A DNA stretch of 64,000 nt from Cellvibrionaceae bacterium (GCA_021151525.1 JAGKXD010000001.1:1-64000), one strand, 5' to 3'; positions 51,873-61,389 are shown, counted from the stretch's first letter. The notes: generated by a model not told the origin, from the sequence alone. Made by a program: numbers and translations.

Positions 51873-52967
51873 ATGAAACGCCTCCAACACTATATTTCGC
51901 TCCTACTTTTATCCTTTATCGCCAGTTTTGCGACGGCGGCAGATGAACACGCCGACGCTTGGCAAAAGACCCAAGGCTGGTGGAACGCCACCGATATTCC
52001 TGCCTTCGATAGCAGCAAGATCACAACCCAGTTGCCGCTCGTAAAAGTACAAGGCAACAAGTTTGTTGACGACAAAGGCAATGTCGTTGTCTTCCGCGGA
52101 GTGAATATTGCCGACCCGGATAAACTTGAAACCCAAGGCCATTTCAATCGCAAACTGTTTGAAGCGATTAAAAGCTGGGGCGCAAATGTTGTGCGTATTC
52201 CGGTGCATCCATCCGCATGGCAAAAGCGCGGCAAGAAAGGTTATTTGCCACTACTCGACCAAAGTATTGTGTGGGCAAACGAATTGGGCATGTATGTGAT
52301 TGTCGATTGGCACTCCATCGGCAATTTGAAATCTGAAATGTTCCAAACCCCAAATTACTACACCACCAAACCAGAAACTTTTGATTTTTTCCGCACAGTT
52401 GCCGCGCGCTATAAATTTGTAAATTCGGTTGCCATGTACGAAATTTTTAACGAGCCAACCGTGTTCGGTGGTCAGCTCGGCGTGTTGAGCTGGGCCGATT
52501 GGAAAGCCATTAACGAAGAAGCCATCACCATTATTCAAGCGCACAACCCCAACGCAATTTCGTTGGTTGCCGGTTTTAATTGGGCCTACGATTTAACACC
52601 CATAGCCACCGCGCCCATCGAAAAAGAAAACGTCGCCTACGTGAGCCACCCCTACCCCATGAAAGTGAAAGCGCCTTTCGAAAAAAATTGGGATCACGAC
52701 TGGGGTTATGTTGCCGATAAATATCCGGTGATCACCACCGAAATTGGCTATGTATTAGCAACCGACAAGGGCGCGCATATTCCCGTCATCGACGACGGCA
52801 GCTACGGCCCACGCATTACTAATTACATGGCCAGCAAAGGCATCAGCTGGACCGCCTGGTGTTTTGATCCTGATTGGGCACCGCAATTAATTAGCGATTG
52901 GAATTACACACCCACCATGTCGGGCAAACATTTCCGCGAGGTGATGTTAAAAGAAAATAAAAAGTAA
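51873..52967 (+). CDS. Secreted GH5-family glycoside hydrolase (cellulase-like)
   Basis: A 364-residue exported enzyme (signal peptide about 1-22, ending FATA). The GH5 barrel shows RGVNIADPDKL, VVRIPVHPSAW, MYVIVDWHSIGN, the acid/base Glu194 in MYEIFNEPTVFGG and the nucleophile Glu290 in ITTEIGYV. It has no carbohydrate-binding module or Ser linker, so it probably acts in the periplasm or on soluble oligosaccharides. Substrates in GH5 range from cellulose to mannan; the exact one is not clear from the sequence. Confidence 0.93.
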   Translation: MKRLQHYISLLLLSFIASFATAADEHADAWQKTQGWWNATDIPAFDSSKITTQLPLVKVQGNKFVDDKGNVVVFRGVNIADPDKLETQGHFNRKLFEAIKSWGANVVRIPVHPSAWQKRGKKGYLPLLDQSIVWANELGMYVIVDWHSIGNLKSEMFQTPNYYTTKPETFDFFRTVAARYKFVNSVAMYEIFNEPTVFGGQLGVLSWADWKAINEEAITIIQAHNPNAISLVAGFNWAYDLTPIATAPIEKENVAYVSHPYPMKVKAPFEKNWDHDWGYVADKYPVITTEIGYVLATDKGAHIPVIDDGSYGPRITNYMASKGISWTAWCFDPDWAPQLISDWNYTPTMSGKHFREVMLKENKK

Positions 52968-52975
52968 TTTGAAAG

Positions 52976-52999
52976 TCCCGCCACGTGCGGGATTTTTTT
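52976..52999 (+). terminator. Intrinsic terminator after GH5 gene
   Basis: TCCCGC / GCGGGA stem with a 5-base loop followed by TTTTTTTA. Confidence 0.9.
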
Positions 53000-53000
53000 A

Positions 53001-54173
53001 TTATCCTTTTCGTCCATTCAACATCCAACCAATCGGTGTCCAACGTACCAAAACAAAATAACTCACCAACCCAATGGCTAAAGTTAATCCTGTTGCTGTG
53101 CCAAATTTCGTTAATAGGCTCCACTGCTTGTCCATCAATTGATATTGAATTTCAAACAACAGCGGTATATGAATTAGGTAAATCCAGTATGAGCTATCAG
53201 ACATAATGCGCAGCACTTTATTGTGTGAGTTCAAATAGGTTTTACCTAATACCAAACACACTAGCGTCATCCACACAGCTATATAAGCTTCGCACAATCC
53301 GCAGGCAGTTTTTTGCCAAAGAGGAAGCGGGAGCGGTGTTAAGGAAACTTCTTTCGGTGAAACCACATAAAATAATCCGTACGCGAGTAAGCTGAGCACT
53401 AATAATATCGGCACCCATGGTTTGAATTTTTCAATAAAATTTTCGTAGCTGTAAATCCAATAACCCACAACAAAAAACACACCGAAAAACCCAAACGACC
53501 AAAGTTGCGGCAAGAAACTGTCGGGCGCAGGGAATGGAAAAGTTTGCGTTGATAAAGCAGGCACCAATAACAGTGGAACGATTACCGCAAATGCCAAGGG
53601 TTTTAATTGCATAAAATAGTTGCGCACAGGCGACCAATCAACATAACTAAACGCCCAGGTCAGCACATAAAAAAATATCAAGTTGTACAAAAACCATAAA
53701 TGCATAGTGGTTGGCGGCGGTGTTGGCGTGCCGGGGTGAGCCATGGCGTAAGCCACCATATTTAATACGGCCGATTTATGTTCAACCGTAGTGGCTGCAT
53801 GCACTAGCCCGGCAACTACAGCCCACAAACACAGGGGAACAAAAATTATTAGTGGCAATAAAATCCGTAGCGCACGATTTTTTAGCAGGCCAGCCATACC
53901 TCGTTTTTGCACTATGAGCGCTGCAAAAAATCCTGCAATCACAAAAAACACGGGCATGCGGAACAAGTGCGAAAACCACGCGACAATATCGATCACTTTA
54001 GAATTTTCTTCGTTGGACGTTAACCAAAAATTATGCAGCGCAGCGGCATGCGCCAAACTTGCATGAAAGACAACGCCCAGCAACATCGCCAGCGCACGCA
54101 AATTATCCATATAAAACAGGCGCGAATTTGTCGCCGGCAAAAGGTCCAGGCGTGACTCAACCGTGGAGTTCAT
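53001..54173 (-). CDS. Membrane acyltransferase family 3 (OpgC-like)
   Basis: About 390 residues with roughly ten membrane segments. The acyltransferase-3 start is FYMDNLRALAMLLGVVFHAS (conserved Arg and His) and a later LWFLYNLIFFYVLTWAF. It resembles OpgC/MdoC-type proteins, which add succinyl groups to osmoregulated glucans, but also other sugar O-acyltransferases. The ATG at 54173 with GAGGTG upstream is preferred. No opgG/H neighbours. Confidence 0.87.
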   Translation of the reverse strand: MNSTVESRLDLLPATNSRLFYMDNLRALAMLLGVVFHASLAHAAALHNFWLTSNEENSKVIDIVAWFSHLFRMPVFFVIAGFFAALIVQKRGMAGLLKNRALRILLPLIIFVPLCLWAVVAGLVHAATTVEHKSAVLNMVAYAMAHPGTPTPPPTTMHLWFLYNLIFFYVLTWAFSYVDWSPVRNYFMQLKPLAFAVIVPLLLVPALSTQTFPFPAPDSFLPQLWSFGFFGVFFVVGYWIYSYENFIEKFKPWVPILLVLSLLAYGLFYVVSPKEVSLTPLPLPLWQKTACGLCEAYIAVWMTLVCLVLGKTYLNSHNKVLRIMSDSSYWIYLIHIPLLFEIQYQLMDKQWSLLTKFGTATGLTLAIGLVSYFVLVRWTPIGWMLNGRKG

Positions 54174-54246
54174 AGTGACCACCTCAATCTATTCATGTGG
54201 GGAAAAATGCCCTGAAAAAATCAGGGCCCAAGGGTTGGCAGGTTTG

Positions 54247-54927
54247 TTACAGAAAAACTTTTTTGCGAACTTGAATATAAACAGCAACTGCTAATGACAG
54301 GAGAATTACGAAAACTTCTGCAGCAATAATTCCTATAATATCCGCACCCCACACTATGTCGTTGGTATGGATATAGGTCGCCACACTGGGTGTTTTACTA
54401 AAGATAAACATAAAGGGATTAATCAAACAGTTAAGCGTAACCATTATCGCAATGGTTGCGCCTTCTGAACTTATCGCCATACCTGTACTCCAGGTAATGC
54501 AATAATTCACAAGCATGAGCACACAGATAATCACTGCTAGCGGCACAAGGCCATCGGAAATGGGCGTCGCAAGAATAACGGCTATTGCTGCGAATAAAAG
54601 AATCAACCAAGGAATAATAAATATCGTCATATTGGCCACCATTTTCGCAACCAGATAATCCATGGGCGAAATAGGCAAGCTCATAATAAAGGGCAAGGTT
54701 TGGTCTTTACGTTCCTGAATAAGCGTAATTGAGATTTGGTGATTGCTTAGACCAATTATTGCAGTAACCAGCAGCACTGCACCCATAAAAAATTGCCACT
54801 CGCCCAAACTGATAAAACTCAGTGCAACCATACCCGTAACCAAATAGAGCGCAATAATTTTGCGAGTGAGATACCAATCCTTGGCAATCAATTTTTTAAT
54901 CATGGGGTAATTCAATTCCATGTTCAT
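54247..54927 (-). CDS. ABC-2-type transporter permease
   Basis: A 226-residue protein with about six membrane helices (IALYLVTGMVALSFISLGE, MGAVLLVTAIIGLS, MTIFIIPWLILLFAAIAVI, GLVPLAVIICVLMLVNYC and others). It has no binding-protein features. Its start overlaps the stop of the ATPase gene in an ATGA arrangement (54924-54927), so it is the cognate membrane partner. Of the type regulated by YtrA-family repressors. Substrate unknown. Confidence 0.9.
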   Translation of the reverse strand: MNMELNYPMIKKLIAKDWYLTRKIIALYLVTGMVALSFISLGEWQFFMGAVLLVTAIIGLSNHQISITLIQERKDQTLPFIMSLPISPMDYLVAKMVANMTIFIIPWLILLFAAIAVILATPISDGLVPLAVIICVLMLVNYCITWSTGMAISSEGATIAIMVTLNCLINPFMFIFSKTPSVATYIHTNDIVWGADIIGIIAAEVFVILLSLAVAVYIQVRKKVFL

Positions 54928-55808
54928 ACATAAGCCCCCTCTTTCACACTGGCCACAAAAATTTGCTCAAGTGACATAGCTTCAACCTGCGATATTTCCA
55001 AACCTTGAGCTTGCAGTTGTCCCAGTATGGAGTCATTAAAGGTTTTCACTTTTAATTCATGCAGTGATCCATTGCTTTTTTGCATGGCCAAACCTGGCAA
55101 TTCAATTTTTTTGCCTTTAGTATCGCCCGAACAAATAATGCGCCTCCAGGAATCCAAATAAGTTTCCTTATCTTGCGATGCCAATAATTTGCCTTTGTGC
55201 AAAAAGGTAATGGAATCTGAAAGTTGTTCGACATCTTGCGTGTTGTGCGACGAAAATAAAACACTACGATCTTCATCGCGTAGGACTTCGGCAAGTTCAG
55301 TTAAAACCTCATAACGCGCAACCGGATCTAAGCCAGTTGTCGGCTCATCTAAAATTAGCAATTTGGGCTTTCTTGCTAGGATTAATAAGAGGCACGCTTT
55401 TACGCGTTGACCATGGGAAAACCCTTTGAGTTTTTTATCCGCATTTAAATCAAATATTTTTAATAAATGTTCGGCGTAAGTGCCGTCCCAGTTTGGAAAG
55501 ATAGATTGAATGAACTGCATGTGCCAGCGCAGGGTTTCGGTTTTGTAGAGGCGTAAATCTTCTGATGCAAAACCAATATTTTCTTTCGCCAAGACTTGTT
55601 GCTCCGGCAAGCGAAAACCCAACACATCAACAGTGCCGGTGTCAGGCTGGATTAAACCCATGAGCATGCGCAGCGTGGTTGATTTGCCCGCACCGTTCAC
55701 GCCCACCAAACCCATGATTTGACCAGCGGGCAATTGCAGGCTGAAATTTTCCAAATAAAAATCTGTGTAGCGCTTGCTTACATTGTTCAATTCAATCGCA
55801 TTTTGCAT
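54924..55808 (-). CDS. ABC transporter ATP-binding protein
   Basis: A 294-residue ATPase: Walker A GVNGAGKST, signature GFSHGQRVKA (a variant of LSGGQ), Walker B LLILDEPTTGLDP, and the switch His in SSHNTQDVEQ. The C-terminal extension of about 70 residues is typical of the CcmA/YtrB type that pairs with separate permeases. It follows the GntR gene by about 50 bases and overlaps the permease gene. Confidence 0.94.
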   Translation of the reverse strand: MQNAIELNNVSKRYTDFYLENFSLQLPAGQIMGLVGVNGAGKSTTLRMLMGLIQPDTGTVDVLGFRLPEQQVLAKENIGFASEDLRLYKTETLRWHMQFIQSIFPNWDGTYAEHLLKIFDLNADKKLKGFSHGQRVKACLLLILARKPKLLILDEPTTGLDPVARYEVLTELAEVLRDEDRSVLFSSHNTQDVEQLSDSITFLHKGKLLASQDKETYLDSWRRIICSGDTKGKKIELPGLAMQKSNGSLHELKVKTFNDSILGQLQAQGLEISQVEAMSLEQIFVASVKEGAYV

Positions 55809-55860
55809 CGCATTACCTCAGACGCTCGGCCTCATAAATGTGTTTGCACGTGTGATAAAA

Positions 55861-56247
55861 CTAATCCGTTTTCTGCGCCGCTAAAGCTTGTTGAACCAGC
55901 GCAAGCAGCTCGCTCTCGTCCATATCCATGGCAGTCGCAGCAGTAATCAATCCATCCAAGTATTTATTCAACTCTCGCCGCGCGAGATCCTTTTGCACAT
56001 CTGCCGTATCGGTCACAAAGGAGCCGCGCCCCGGCTGGGTCACAATCACACCTTCTGTTTCAAGCTCGGTATAAGCGCGCTTGACCGTAATCACACTGAC
56101 CTTGGTTGCAGCGCTCAATTCGCGAATGGAAGGCAGCGGATGCCCTGCAGGCCAATCGCCCGCACGCACTTTCTGTTTAATTTGCTCCATGATTTGCAAG
56201 TACATGGGGCGACTGTCGTTTTGCGAGAGAAACAACTCGTTAGTCAC
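55861..56247 (-). CDS. GntR-family repressor, YtrA type
   Basis: About 128 residues. The GTG at 56247, preceded by GAGGTG, gives a normal YtrA-length protein; a longer frame to 56406 runs through the operator and a hairpin repeat and is rejected. The winged helix is MEQIKQKVRAGDWPAGHPLPSIRELSAATKVSVITVKRAYTELETEGVIVTQPGRGSFV, followed by a short helical tail. It lies upstream of the ABC genes on the same strand, so it probably represses its own operon through the TGTATATA-type sites before it. Confidence 0.9.
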   Translation of the reverse strand: MTNELFLSQNDSRPMYLQIMEQIKQKVRAGDWPAGHPLPSIRELSAATKVSVITVKRAYTELETEGVIVTQPGRGSFVTDTADVQKDLARRELNKYLDGLITAATAMDMDESELLALVQQALAAQKTD

Positions 56248-56260
56248 GCACACCTCAATC

Positions 56261-56319
56261 TGTATATATACGATATGCACAGTATATGCACGGATATACA
56301 CAGTTAGCAAGTGTGTATA
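56261..56319. promoter_or_regulatory. Operator region of the GntR/ABC operon
   Basis: Contains TGTATATAT (56261-56269) and its partner ATATACACA (56294-56302), with a further GTGTGTATA at 56311-56319 and repeats of TATATGCAC between. The spaced inverted symmetry fits a dimeric GntR site directly before the regulator gene. Confidence 0.6.
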
Positions 56320-56344
56320 GGGGGAAATTTTTGTTGCCTTAATT

Positions 56345-56370
56345 GCCCCCTCTTTGGAAATGAGGGGAAG
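56345..56370. repeat. Short family D palindrome
   Basis: CCCCCTCTTTGGAAATGAGGGG resembles the inner arm of the repeat at 44733-44857. It abuts the family A copy. Confidence 0.5.
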
Positions 56371-56386
56371 CTGAGCAACGCAGCAA

Positions 56387-56457
56387 GTAGCCCGCAAGGA
56401 GTGCAACGCATTACGGGGTTTTTGATCCCCGTATTACGCAAGCTTCATACGGGCTAC
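56387..56457. repeat. Palindromic hairpin repeat, family A copy 3 (diverged)
   Basis: GTAGCCCGCAAGGAG...CTTCATACGGGCTAC, with a shorter centre than copies 1 and 2. It lies between the GntR gene and serA. Confidence 0.78.
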
Positions 56458-56600
56458 GGAGAGGGTTATAGGCACTCATCACCCCAGACCTTTGTGCTAT
56501 GATGCCGCCCAAATTTTTCCAGCTCTTATCTTTTATCCATTGTCCCATTCCAGCGTGCCGGTTACCCCCAGCCCTGCGAATCCACTACTCCGAGGTTGCC

Positions 56601-57830
56601 ATGAGCAAAACGTCCTTAGACAAAAGCAAGATCAAGTTTTTATTATTGGAAGGAGTGCATCAGTCCGCTGTGCAAGTCCTGAACGATCAGGGTTACACCA
56701 ACATCGAATACCTGAAAACCGCTTTGGATGAAGACGCTTTAATCGAGAAGATTCAAGATGCTCACTTTGTAGGCTTGCGTTCACGCACCCAGCTGACCCG
56801 CCGCGTATTTGAAAATGCGCCCAAGTTGGTAGCCGCCGGTTGCTTCTGCATTGGCACCAACCAAGTGGATTTGAAAGCCGCGCAAGAACACGGCGTTGCG
56901 GTATTTAACGCGCCCTATTCGAATACTCGTTCAGTAGCCGAGTTGGTGATTGCTGAAGCGATTTTGTTGCTCCGCAATGTTCCGCAAAAAAACGCCATCT
57001 GCCATCGCGGTGGTTGGGACAAGTCTGCTGTTGGCTCTTACGAAATTCGCGGCAAGACCTTGGGCTTGATCGGCTACGGCTCTATCGGCAGCCAAACCTC
57101 TGTGCTCGCCGAATCCTTGGGCATGAACGTTCAGTTCTATGACACCATCACCAAATTACCACTGGGCAACGCCAACCAAATCCGCGAGTTGGATGAGTTG
57201 CTGGCAACCTCAGACATCATCAGCTTGCACGTTCCTGAAACTGCCGCCACCCAAGACATGATTGGCGCACGCGAAATTGGTTTGATGAAGAAAGGCGCAA
57301 TCCTGATCAACGCTTCACGCGGTACTGTGGTGGATATTAATGCCCTCGCAGCAGCGATTAAATCAGGCGCATTGTCTGGTGCAGCTATCGACGTATTCCC
57401 GGAAGAGCCAAAAGCCAACGACGACGAATTCGTATCGGCACTGCGCGGTTTGGACAACGTAATCTTGACCCCGCACATCGGCGGTTCAACCATGGAAGCG
57501 CAAGCGAACATTGGTATTGAAGTGGCAGAAAAGTTGATCAAGTACTCCGACAACGGCACCACCATCAGCTCGGTAAACTTCCCCGAAGTTGCCCTGCCCG
57601 GTCACCCATCGGCACACCGTTTGCTGCACGTGCACGCCAACGTTCCCGGTATTTTGTCGAAGATCAACAACATCTTCTCCGATCGCCACATCAACATTGC
57701 GTCGCAATACCTGCAAACCAACGACAAAGTTGGCTATGTGGTAGTGGATATCAACTCACCTTACGATGAAGTTGCGCTGGAACAATTGAAGAACATTGAA
57801 GGCACCATTCGCTGCCGCGTGTTGTTCTAA
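56601..57830 (+). CDS. serA: D-3-phosphoglycerate dehydrogenase
   Basis: A 409-residue enzyme for the first step of serine synthesis. The ATG at 56601 (MSKTSLDKSKIKFLLLEGVHQSA) matches the family; the longer frame to 56499 crosses non-coding sequence. NAD-binding GLIGYGSIGSQTSVLAESLG, the catalytic Arg in INASRGTVVDI and Glu in VFPEEPK, His in TPHIGGSTMEAQ. The C-terminal ACT domain (about residues 335-409) mediates serine feedback, as in E. coli SerA (410 residues). Confidence 0.97.
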   Translation: MSKTSLDKSKIKFLLLEGVHQSAVQVLNDQGYTNIEYLKTALDEDALIEKIQDAHFVGLRSRTQLTRRVFENAPKLVAAGCFCIGTNQVDLKAAQEHGVAVFNAPYSNTRSVAELVIAEAILLLRNVPQKNAICHRGGWDKSAVGSYEIRGKTLGLIGYGSIGSQTSVLAESLGMNVQFYDTITKLPLGNANQIRELDELLATSDIISLHVPETAATQDMIGAREIGLMKKGAILINASRGTVVDINALAAAIKSGALSGAAIDVFPEEPKANDDEFVSALRGLDNVILTPHIGGSTMEAQANIGIEVAEKLIKYSDNGTTISSVNFPEVALPGHPSAHRLLHVHANVPGILSKINNIFSDRHINIASQYLQTNDKVGYVVVDINSPYDEVALEQLKNIEGTIRCRVLF

Positions 57831-57857
57831 GCTCCGCTCTACATCTGCTTTAAAAAA

Positions 57858-57887
57858 TAAAAACCGCTGCCTTGTCAGCGGTTTTTT
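57858..57887 (+). terminator. Intrinsic terminator after serA
   Basis: AAACCGCTG / CAGCGGTTT stem followed by TTTTT, about 30 bases past the stop. Confidence 0.92.
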
Positions 57888-58049
57888 GCTTTCTGCGTTA
57901 TAGCTTTATGGCTCCCAACACAACTCAGTTCACAGGCCCGCGAAATAGCGGGAGTTATGGCGTTAAATCCGGTAGCCGTTCACAAGCAGGTTTGGGATTG
58001 TCTTTTACACTTTAGTCTATTCAATAATTCCTTTCTCAAAGGTCGCCCT

Positions 58050-60002
58050 ATGCAAGCAACTGATGTCGATGAATGCGAAGCGCCGGAGCAAATACCGAAA
58101 CCCATCAATCAAGCCAAAAACGCAGCGGCTATAGGTTTAACGGCGGCATCGCTAACCGCCTGTGGCGGCGGAGCGGCGGGCGGTACCGCAGGAGGTGGAG
58201 GCTTTACCTTATCTTCTGCCAGCTCTGTCGCAAGCAGTGCACTGAGTTCAAGCAGCAGCTCTAGTAGTTCTGCGAAAACCTCCAGCAGTTTGTCGTCATC
58301 AAGCTCATCCTCATCCAGCACAATATCCTCAAGTTCATCGTCGAGTTCTTCATCGTCCAGCTCGATGTCCAGCGCAAAATCCAGTTCGTCATCTGCACAA
58401 TCATCATCAAGCTCTGCGCCATCATCGAGCTCTGCATCATCTTCACCGTCTTCAAGTTCGTCCTCATCATCAAGTTCATCTGCTGCCAGTATCAGCAGCG
58501 CACAAGCCGTAAGTTTTTTAGCGCAGGCGAGTTTATCCAGTACCGACAATGACATTTCGCGCGTTAAGTCTCTGGGCTACAGCGGCTGGATTGATGATGA
58601 AATGAAAAAGCCGCTCGGCACAAAAAACGTTTCGATTTTGTTAGCAAAAGGTTTGGCCGATGTTGCCAACAAAAATAATCTCACGGGTACCGACAATATG
58701 ATGTGGCGCCGCTTGATTAGCGGCAGCGATGTGTTGCGGCAGCGCGTGGCCTTGGCGCTATCTGAAATTATTGTGATTGGTATGGGCATTGAAGGCATTC
58801 GCTTTCGTCAATTTACGCTCGCTTATTATTGGGACATTCTCGAAGCCAATGCTTTTGGAAATTATCGCGATCTGCTTGAACAAATTTCCAAATCACCCGC
58901 CATGGGCACATGGCTGACGTTTAGGGGAAGCCGCAAAGCATCTGGCAATAGTTTGCCCGATGAAAACTACGCACGCGAAATTATGCAGCTGTTTAGTATT
59001 GGGGTTTATGAATTAAATATTGATGGCACACTCAAACTCACCGATGGTAAAGCAAAAGAAACTTACGTGCAGGATGATGTTAGCCAACTCGCGCGCGTAT
59101 TTACCGGTTGGGATTTAGATAACAGTGTCGGCACCGGCGACACACCTGATGCAGTTTTTCGCCCCATGGTGCAAACCGCGAAATATCACGAAACAGGAAC
59201 AAAAACCTTTTTAGGCGTAACTATTCCCGCCAACACCAGTGGCGAAGCCAGTTTGCAAATTGCGTTGAACACATTAATGGCACACGCCAACATTGCGCCT
59301 TTTATCAGCCGCCAATTAATTCAACGTTTGGTTACCAGCAACCCAAGCATCAGTTATGTTGCGCGTGTTGCGGGGGTTTTTAATGATAATGGCAAAGGCG
59401 TAAAAGGCGATTTAGCGGCGGTGATTAAAGCGATTTTGTTAGATACCGAAGCGCGCTCCGCGAGCCGCTTAAGCAATGTGACTTTCGGAAAATTGCGCGA
59501 ACCTATGTTGCGTTTTATTCACTGGGCGCGCAATTTTGGTTACACAGATCCCGCTGATAATTGGAATATTGGCGATACTTCTGACCCTGCATCGCGCCTC
59601 GGACAAAGTCCGTTGCGCTCATCTTCTGTATTTAATTTCTTTCGCCCCGGTTACATTCCGCCCAGCGCTTTTATTGGCCAGCGCACCGCACCTGAATTTC
59701 AAATTACCACCGAAACCCAAGTAGCGGGTTATATTAATTTTATGCAAAACGTCATTAGCAATGGCATAGCAAGTGTCAAAGCGGATTACAGTAAATTGGT
59801 TCCGCTTGCGACTGACTCAAGCAAACTCCTCGCAGAGTTAAATACGAGTTTGGCCGCAGAACAATTGTCTGCAACGACCATTACCAATTTCAAAGCTGCA
59901 CTCGATACTATTGCAGCCACCACAACAACAGGGCAAAACAATCGTATTTACGCGGCGATTTTGTTGGTTATGTCTTGCCCTGAATATCTTACGCAAAAAT
60001 AG
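58050..60002 (+). CDS. DUF1800 protein, predicted lipoprotein with polyserine linker
   Basis: A 650-residue protein. The ATG at 58050 with AAAGGT upstream is preferred to the frame opening at 57957. A lipobox LTAC places the anchored Cys at residue 38 (AAAIGLTAASLTACGGG). Residues of about 53-150 are an almost pure Ser/Ala linker of the type used by secreted Cellvibrio enzymes. The rest is the DUF1800 domain: VSFLAQASLSSTDNDISRVKS, then a helical core with MMWRRLISGSDVLRQRVALALSEI and ENYAREIMQLFSIGVYELN, and a late FFRPGYIPPSAF. Function unknown. It is 9 bases before the DUF1501 gene, a widespread pair. Confidence 0.88.
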   Translation: MQATDVDECEAPEQIPKPINQAKNAAAIGLTAASLTACGGGAAGGTAGGGGFTLSSASSVASSALSSSSSSSSSAKTSSSLSSSSSSSSSTISSSSSSSSSSSSSMSSAKSSSSSAQSSSSSAPSSSSASSSPSSSSSSSSSSSAASISSAQAVSFLAQASLSSTDNDISRVKSLGYSGWIDDEMKKPLGTKNVSILLAKGLADVANKNNLTGTDNMMWRRLISGSDVLRQRVALALSEIIVIGMGIEGIRFRQFTLAYYWDILEANAFGNYRDLLEQISKSPAMGTWLTFRGSRKASGNSLPDENYAREIMQLFSIGVYELNIDGTLKLTDGKAKETYVQDDVSQLARVFTGWDLDNSVGTGDTPDAVFRPMVQTAKYHETGTKTFLGVTIPANTSGEASLQIALNTLMAHANIAPFISRQLIQRLVTSNPSISYVARVAGVFNDNGKGVKGDLAAVIKAILLDTEARSASRLSNVTFGKLREPMLRFIHWARNFGYTDPADNWNIGDTSDPASRLGQSPLRSSSVFNFFRPGYIPPSAFIGQRTAPEFQITTETQVAGYINFMQNVISNGIASVKADYSKLVPLATDSSKLLAELNTSLAAEQLSATTITNFKAALDTIAATTTTGQNNRIYAAILLVMSCPEYLTQK

Positions 60003-60011
60003 GAGTACACC

Positions 60012-61385
60012 ATGAGTTCAGAATTATCGCGCCGCGAATTTTTGAAGCGTGCCAGTGCGCTCTCTATTACGGGCATCGCCGCGCCCTTTGCATTAAACCT
60101 CGCCGCTATTGGCGAGGCAGCCGCTGCAACAGCAACTGACTACAAAGCCTTGGTGTGTGTATTTTTATACGGCGGAAATGATTACGCCAATACGCTCGTT
60201 CCTTACGACACCACAAGCTATAACCTCTACAGCGGTTTGCGCCCTGCCATTGCAATAGCGCGTGATAGTTTAGCCCCAACAGTATTAAACCCTGCGCTCT
60301 CTTTACCCAATTCGCGTCAATATGCGCTCGCGCCGGAATTAAAAGATTTAATTCCTATTTTTAATGCAGGGCAAATGGGCGTGTTATTAAATATAGGCAC
60401 ACTCGTTCAACCCACAAGCAAAACGGAATACACCGCGAAAAGTGTTCCACTGCCACCAAAATTATTTTCACACAATGATCAGCAATCGGTATGGCAATCA
60501 TCATCGCCCGAAGGCTCAACCAAAGGTTGGGGCGGGCGTATTGGCGATTTATTTGCAGCGAGCAATGGCAATGCAACTTTTACTTGCGTGAGCGCAGCGG
60601 GCAATGCAGTTTATCTTGCTGGCAACACCGCAATTCCCTATCAAGTTTCTACAAGTGGCTCCATTTCAATTAACGGTATTAAATCTACACTCTTTGGTTC
60701 AACCGCCTGTGCGAATGCGTTGCGTGCATCCATTACTTCCACTAGCAATCACATTTACGAAGCCGAACTCGCGACAATCACCAAACGCTCAATAGATGCT
60801 GATGTGCAATTAAAAGCCGCGCTTGCAGGCGTGAGTGAATTCACTACGGTTTACCCTGCGAATAATAGTTTGGCATCGCAATTAAAAATTGTGGCAAAAA
60901 TGATTGCAGGCAGAAACTCACTCAATACTAAACGCCAAGTATTTTTTGTATCGCTGGGCGGCTTTGATACGCATGACAATATTCTCACTGATCACCCCGC
61001 ACTCATGACTACGGTGGGCACTGCTTTAAATGCATTTCATTCGACCATGGTCGAGTTGGGAATTTCAGATAAGGTGACTGCATTTACTGCGTCAGATTTT
61101 GGCCGCACACTCACCACTGATGGCGATGGTTCAGATCACGGTTGGGGCAGTATGCATTTTGTATTAGGCGGCGCTGTGAATGGTAAAAACTATTACGGCA
61201 AAGCACCAGAAATTGCCAACAACGGCGCAGATGACGTTGGCCAAGGAAGATTGTTACCGGGGATTTCTGTCGATCAACTCGGTGCAACACTCGCCACATG
61301 GTTTGGCGTTAGCAATTCAGATTTAACGACTGTGTTGCCAAACATTTCCAATTACAGTTTGAAAAATTTAGGCTTTATGATGTAA
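60012..61385 (+). CDS. DUF1501 protein with Tat signal
   Basis: A 457-residue protein with a twin-arginine signal: MSSELSRREFLKRASALSITGIAAPFAL (RREFLK), processed near GEAAAA. The body is DUF1501, an alkaline-phosphatase/sulfatase-superfamily-like fold: ALVCVFLYGGNDYANTLVPYD near the start and VFFVSLGGFDTHDNILTDH with the late FTASDFGRTLTTDGDGSDHGWGS, where the metal-binding Asp and His residues would lie. It is exported folded, which fits a metal- or cofactor-containing protein. It co-occurs with DUF1800 in many bacteria; role unknown. Confidence 0.9.
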   Translation: MSSELSRREFLKRASALSITGIAAPFALNLAAIGEAAAATATDYKALVCVFLYGGNDYANTLVPYDTTSYNLYSGLRPAIAIARDSLAPTVLNPALSLPNSRQYALAPELKDLIPIFNAGQMGVLLNIGTLVQPTSKTEYTAKSVPLPPKLFSHNDQQSVWQSSSPEGSTKGWGGRIGDLFAASNGNATFTCVSAAGNAVYLAGNTAIPYQVSTSGSISINGIKSTLFGSTACANALRASITSTSNHIYEAELATITKRSIDADVQLKAALAGVSEFTTVYPANNSLASQLKIVAKMIAGRNSLNTKRQVFFVSLGGFDTHDNILTDHPALMTTVGTALNAFHSTMVELGISDKVTAFTASDFGRTLTTDGDGSDHGWGSMHFVLGGAVNGKNYYGKAPEIANNGADDVGQGRLLPGISVDQLGATLATWFGVSNSDLTTVLPNISNYSLKNLGFMM

Positions 61386-61389
61386 ATCT

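Noticed and set aside
56248..56406. N-terminal extension of the GntR repressor
   Set aside because: It would translate the operator and a family D/A repeat; the GTG at 56247 has the ribosome site and family length.
58212..58500. The Ser-rich segment as a DNA tandem repeat or CRISPR-like array
   Set aside because: Serine codons from both codon families are mixed without a fixed unit; it is a protein-level low-complexity linker.
58109..58555. A 148-codon minus-strand ORF rich in Asp and Glu
   Set aside because: It is the complement of the Ser codons in the polyserine linker of the DUF1800 gene; the composition and lack of a start site show it is a shadow.
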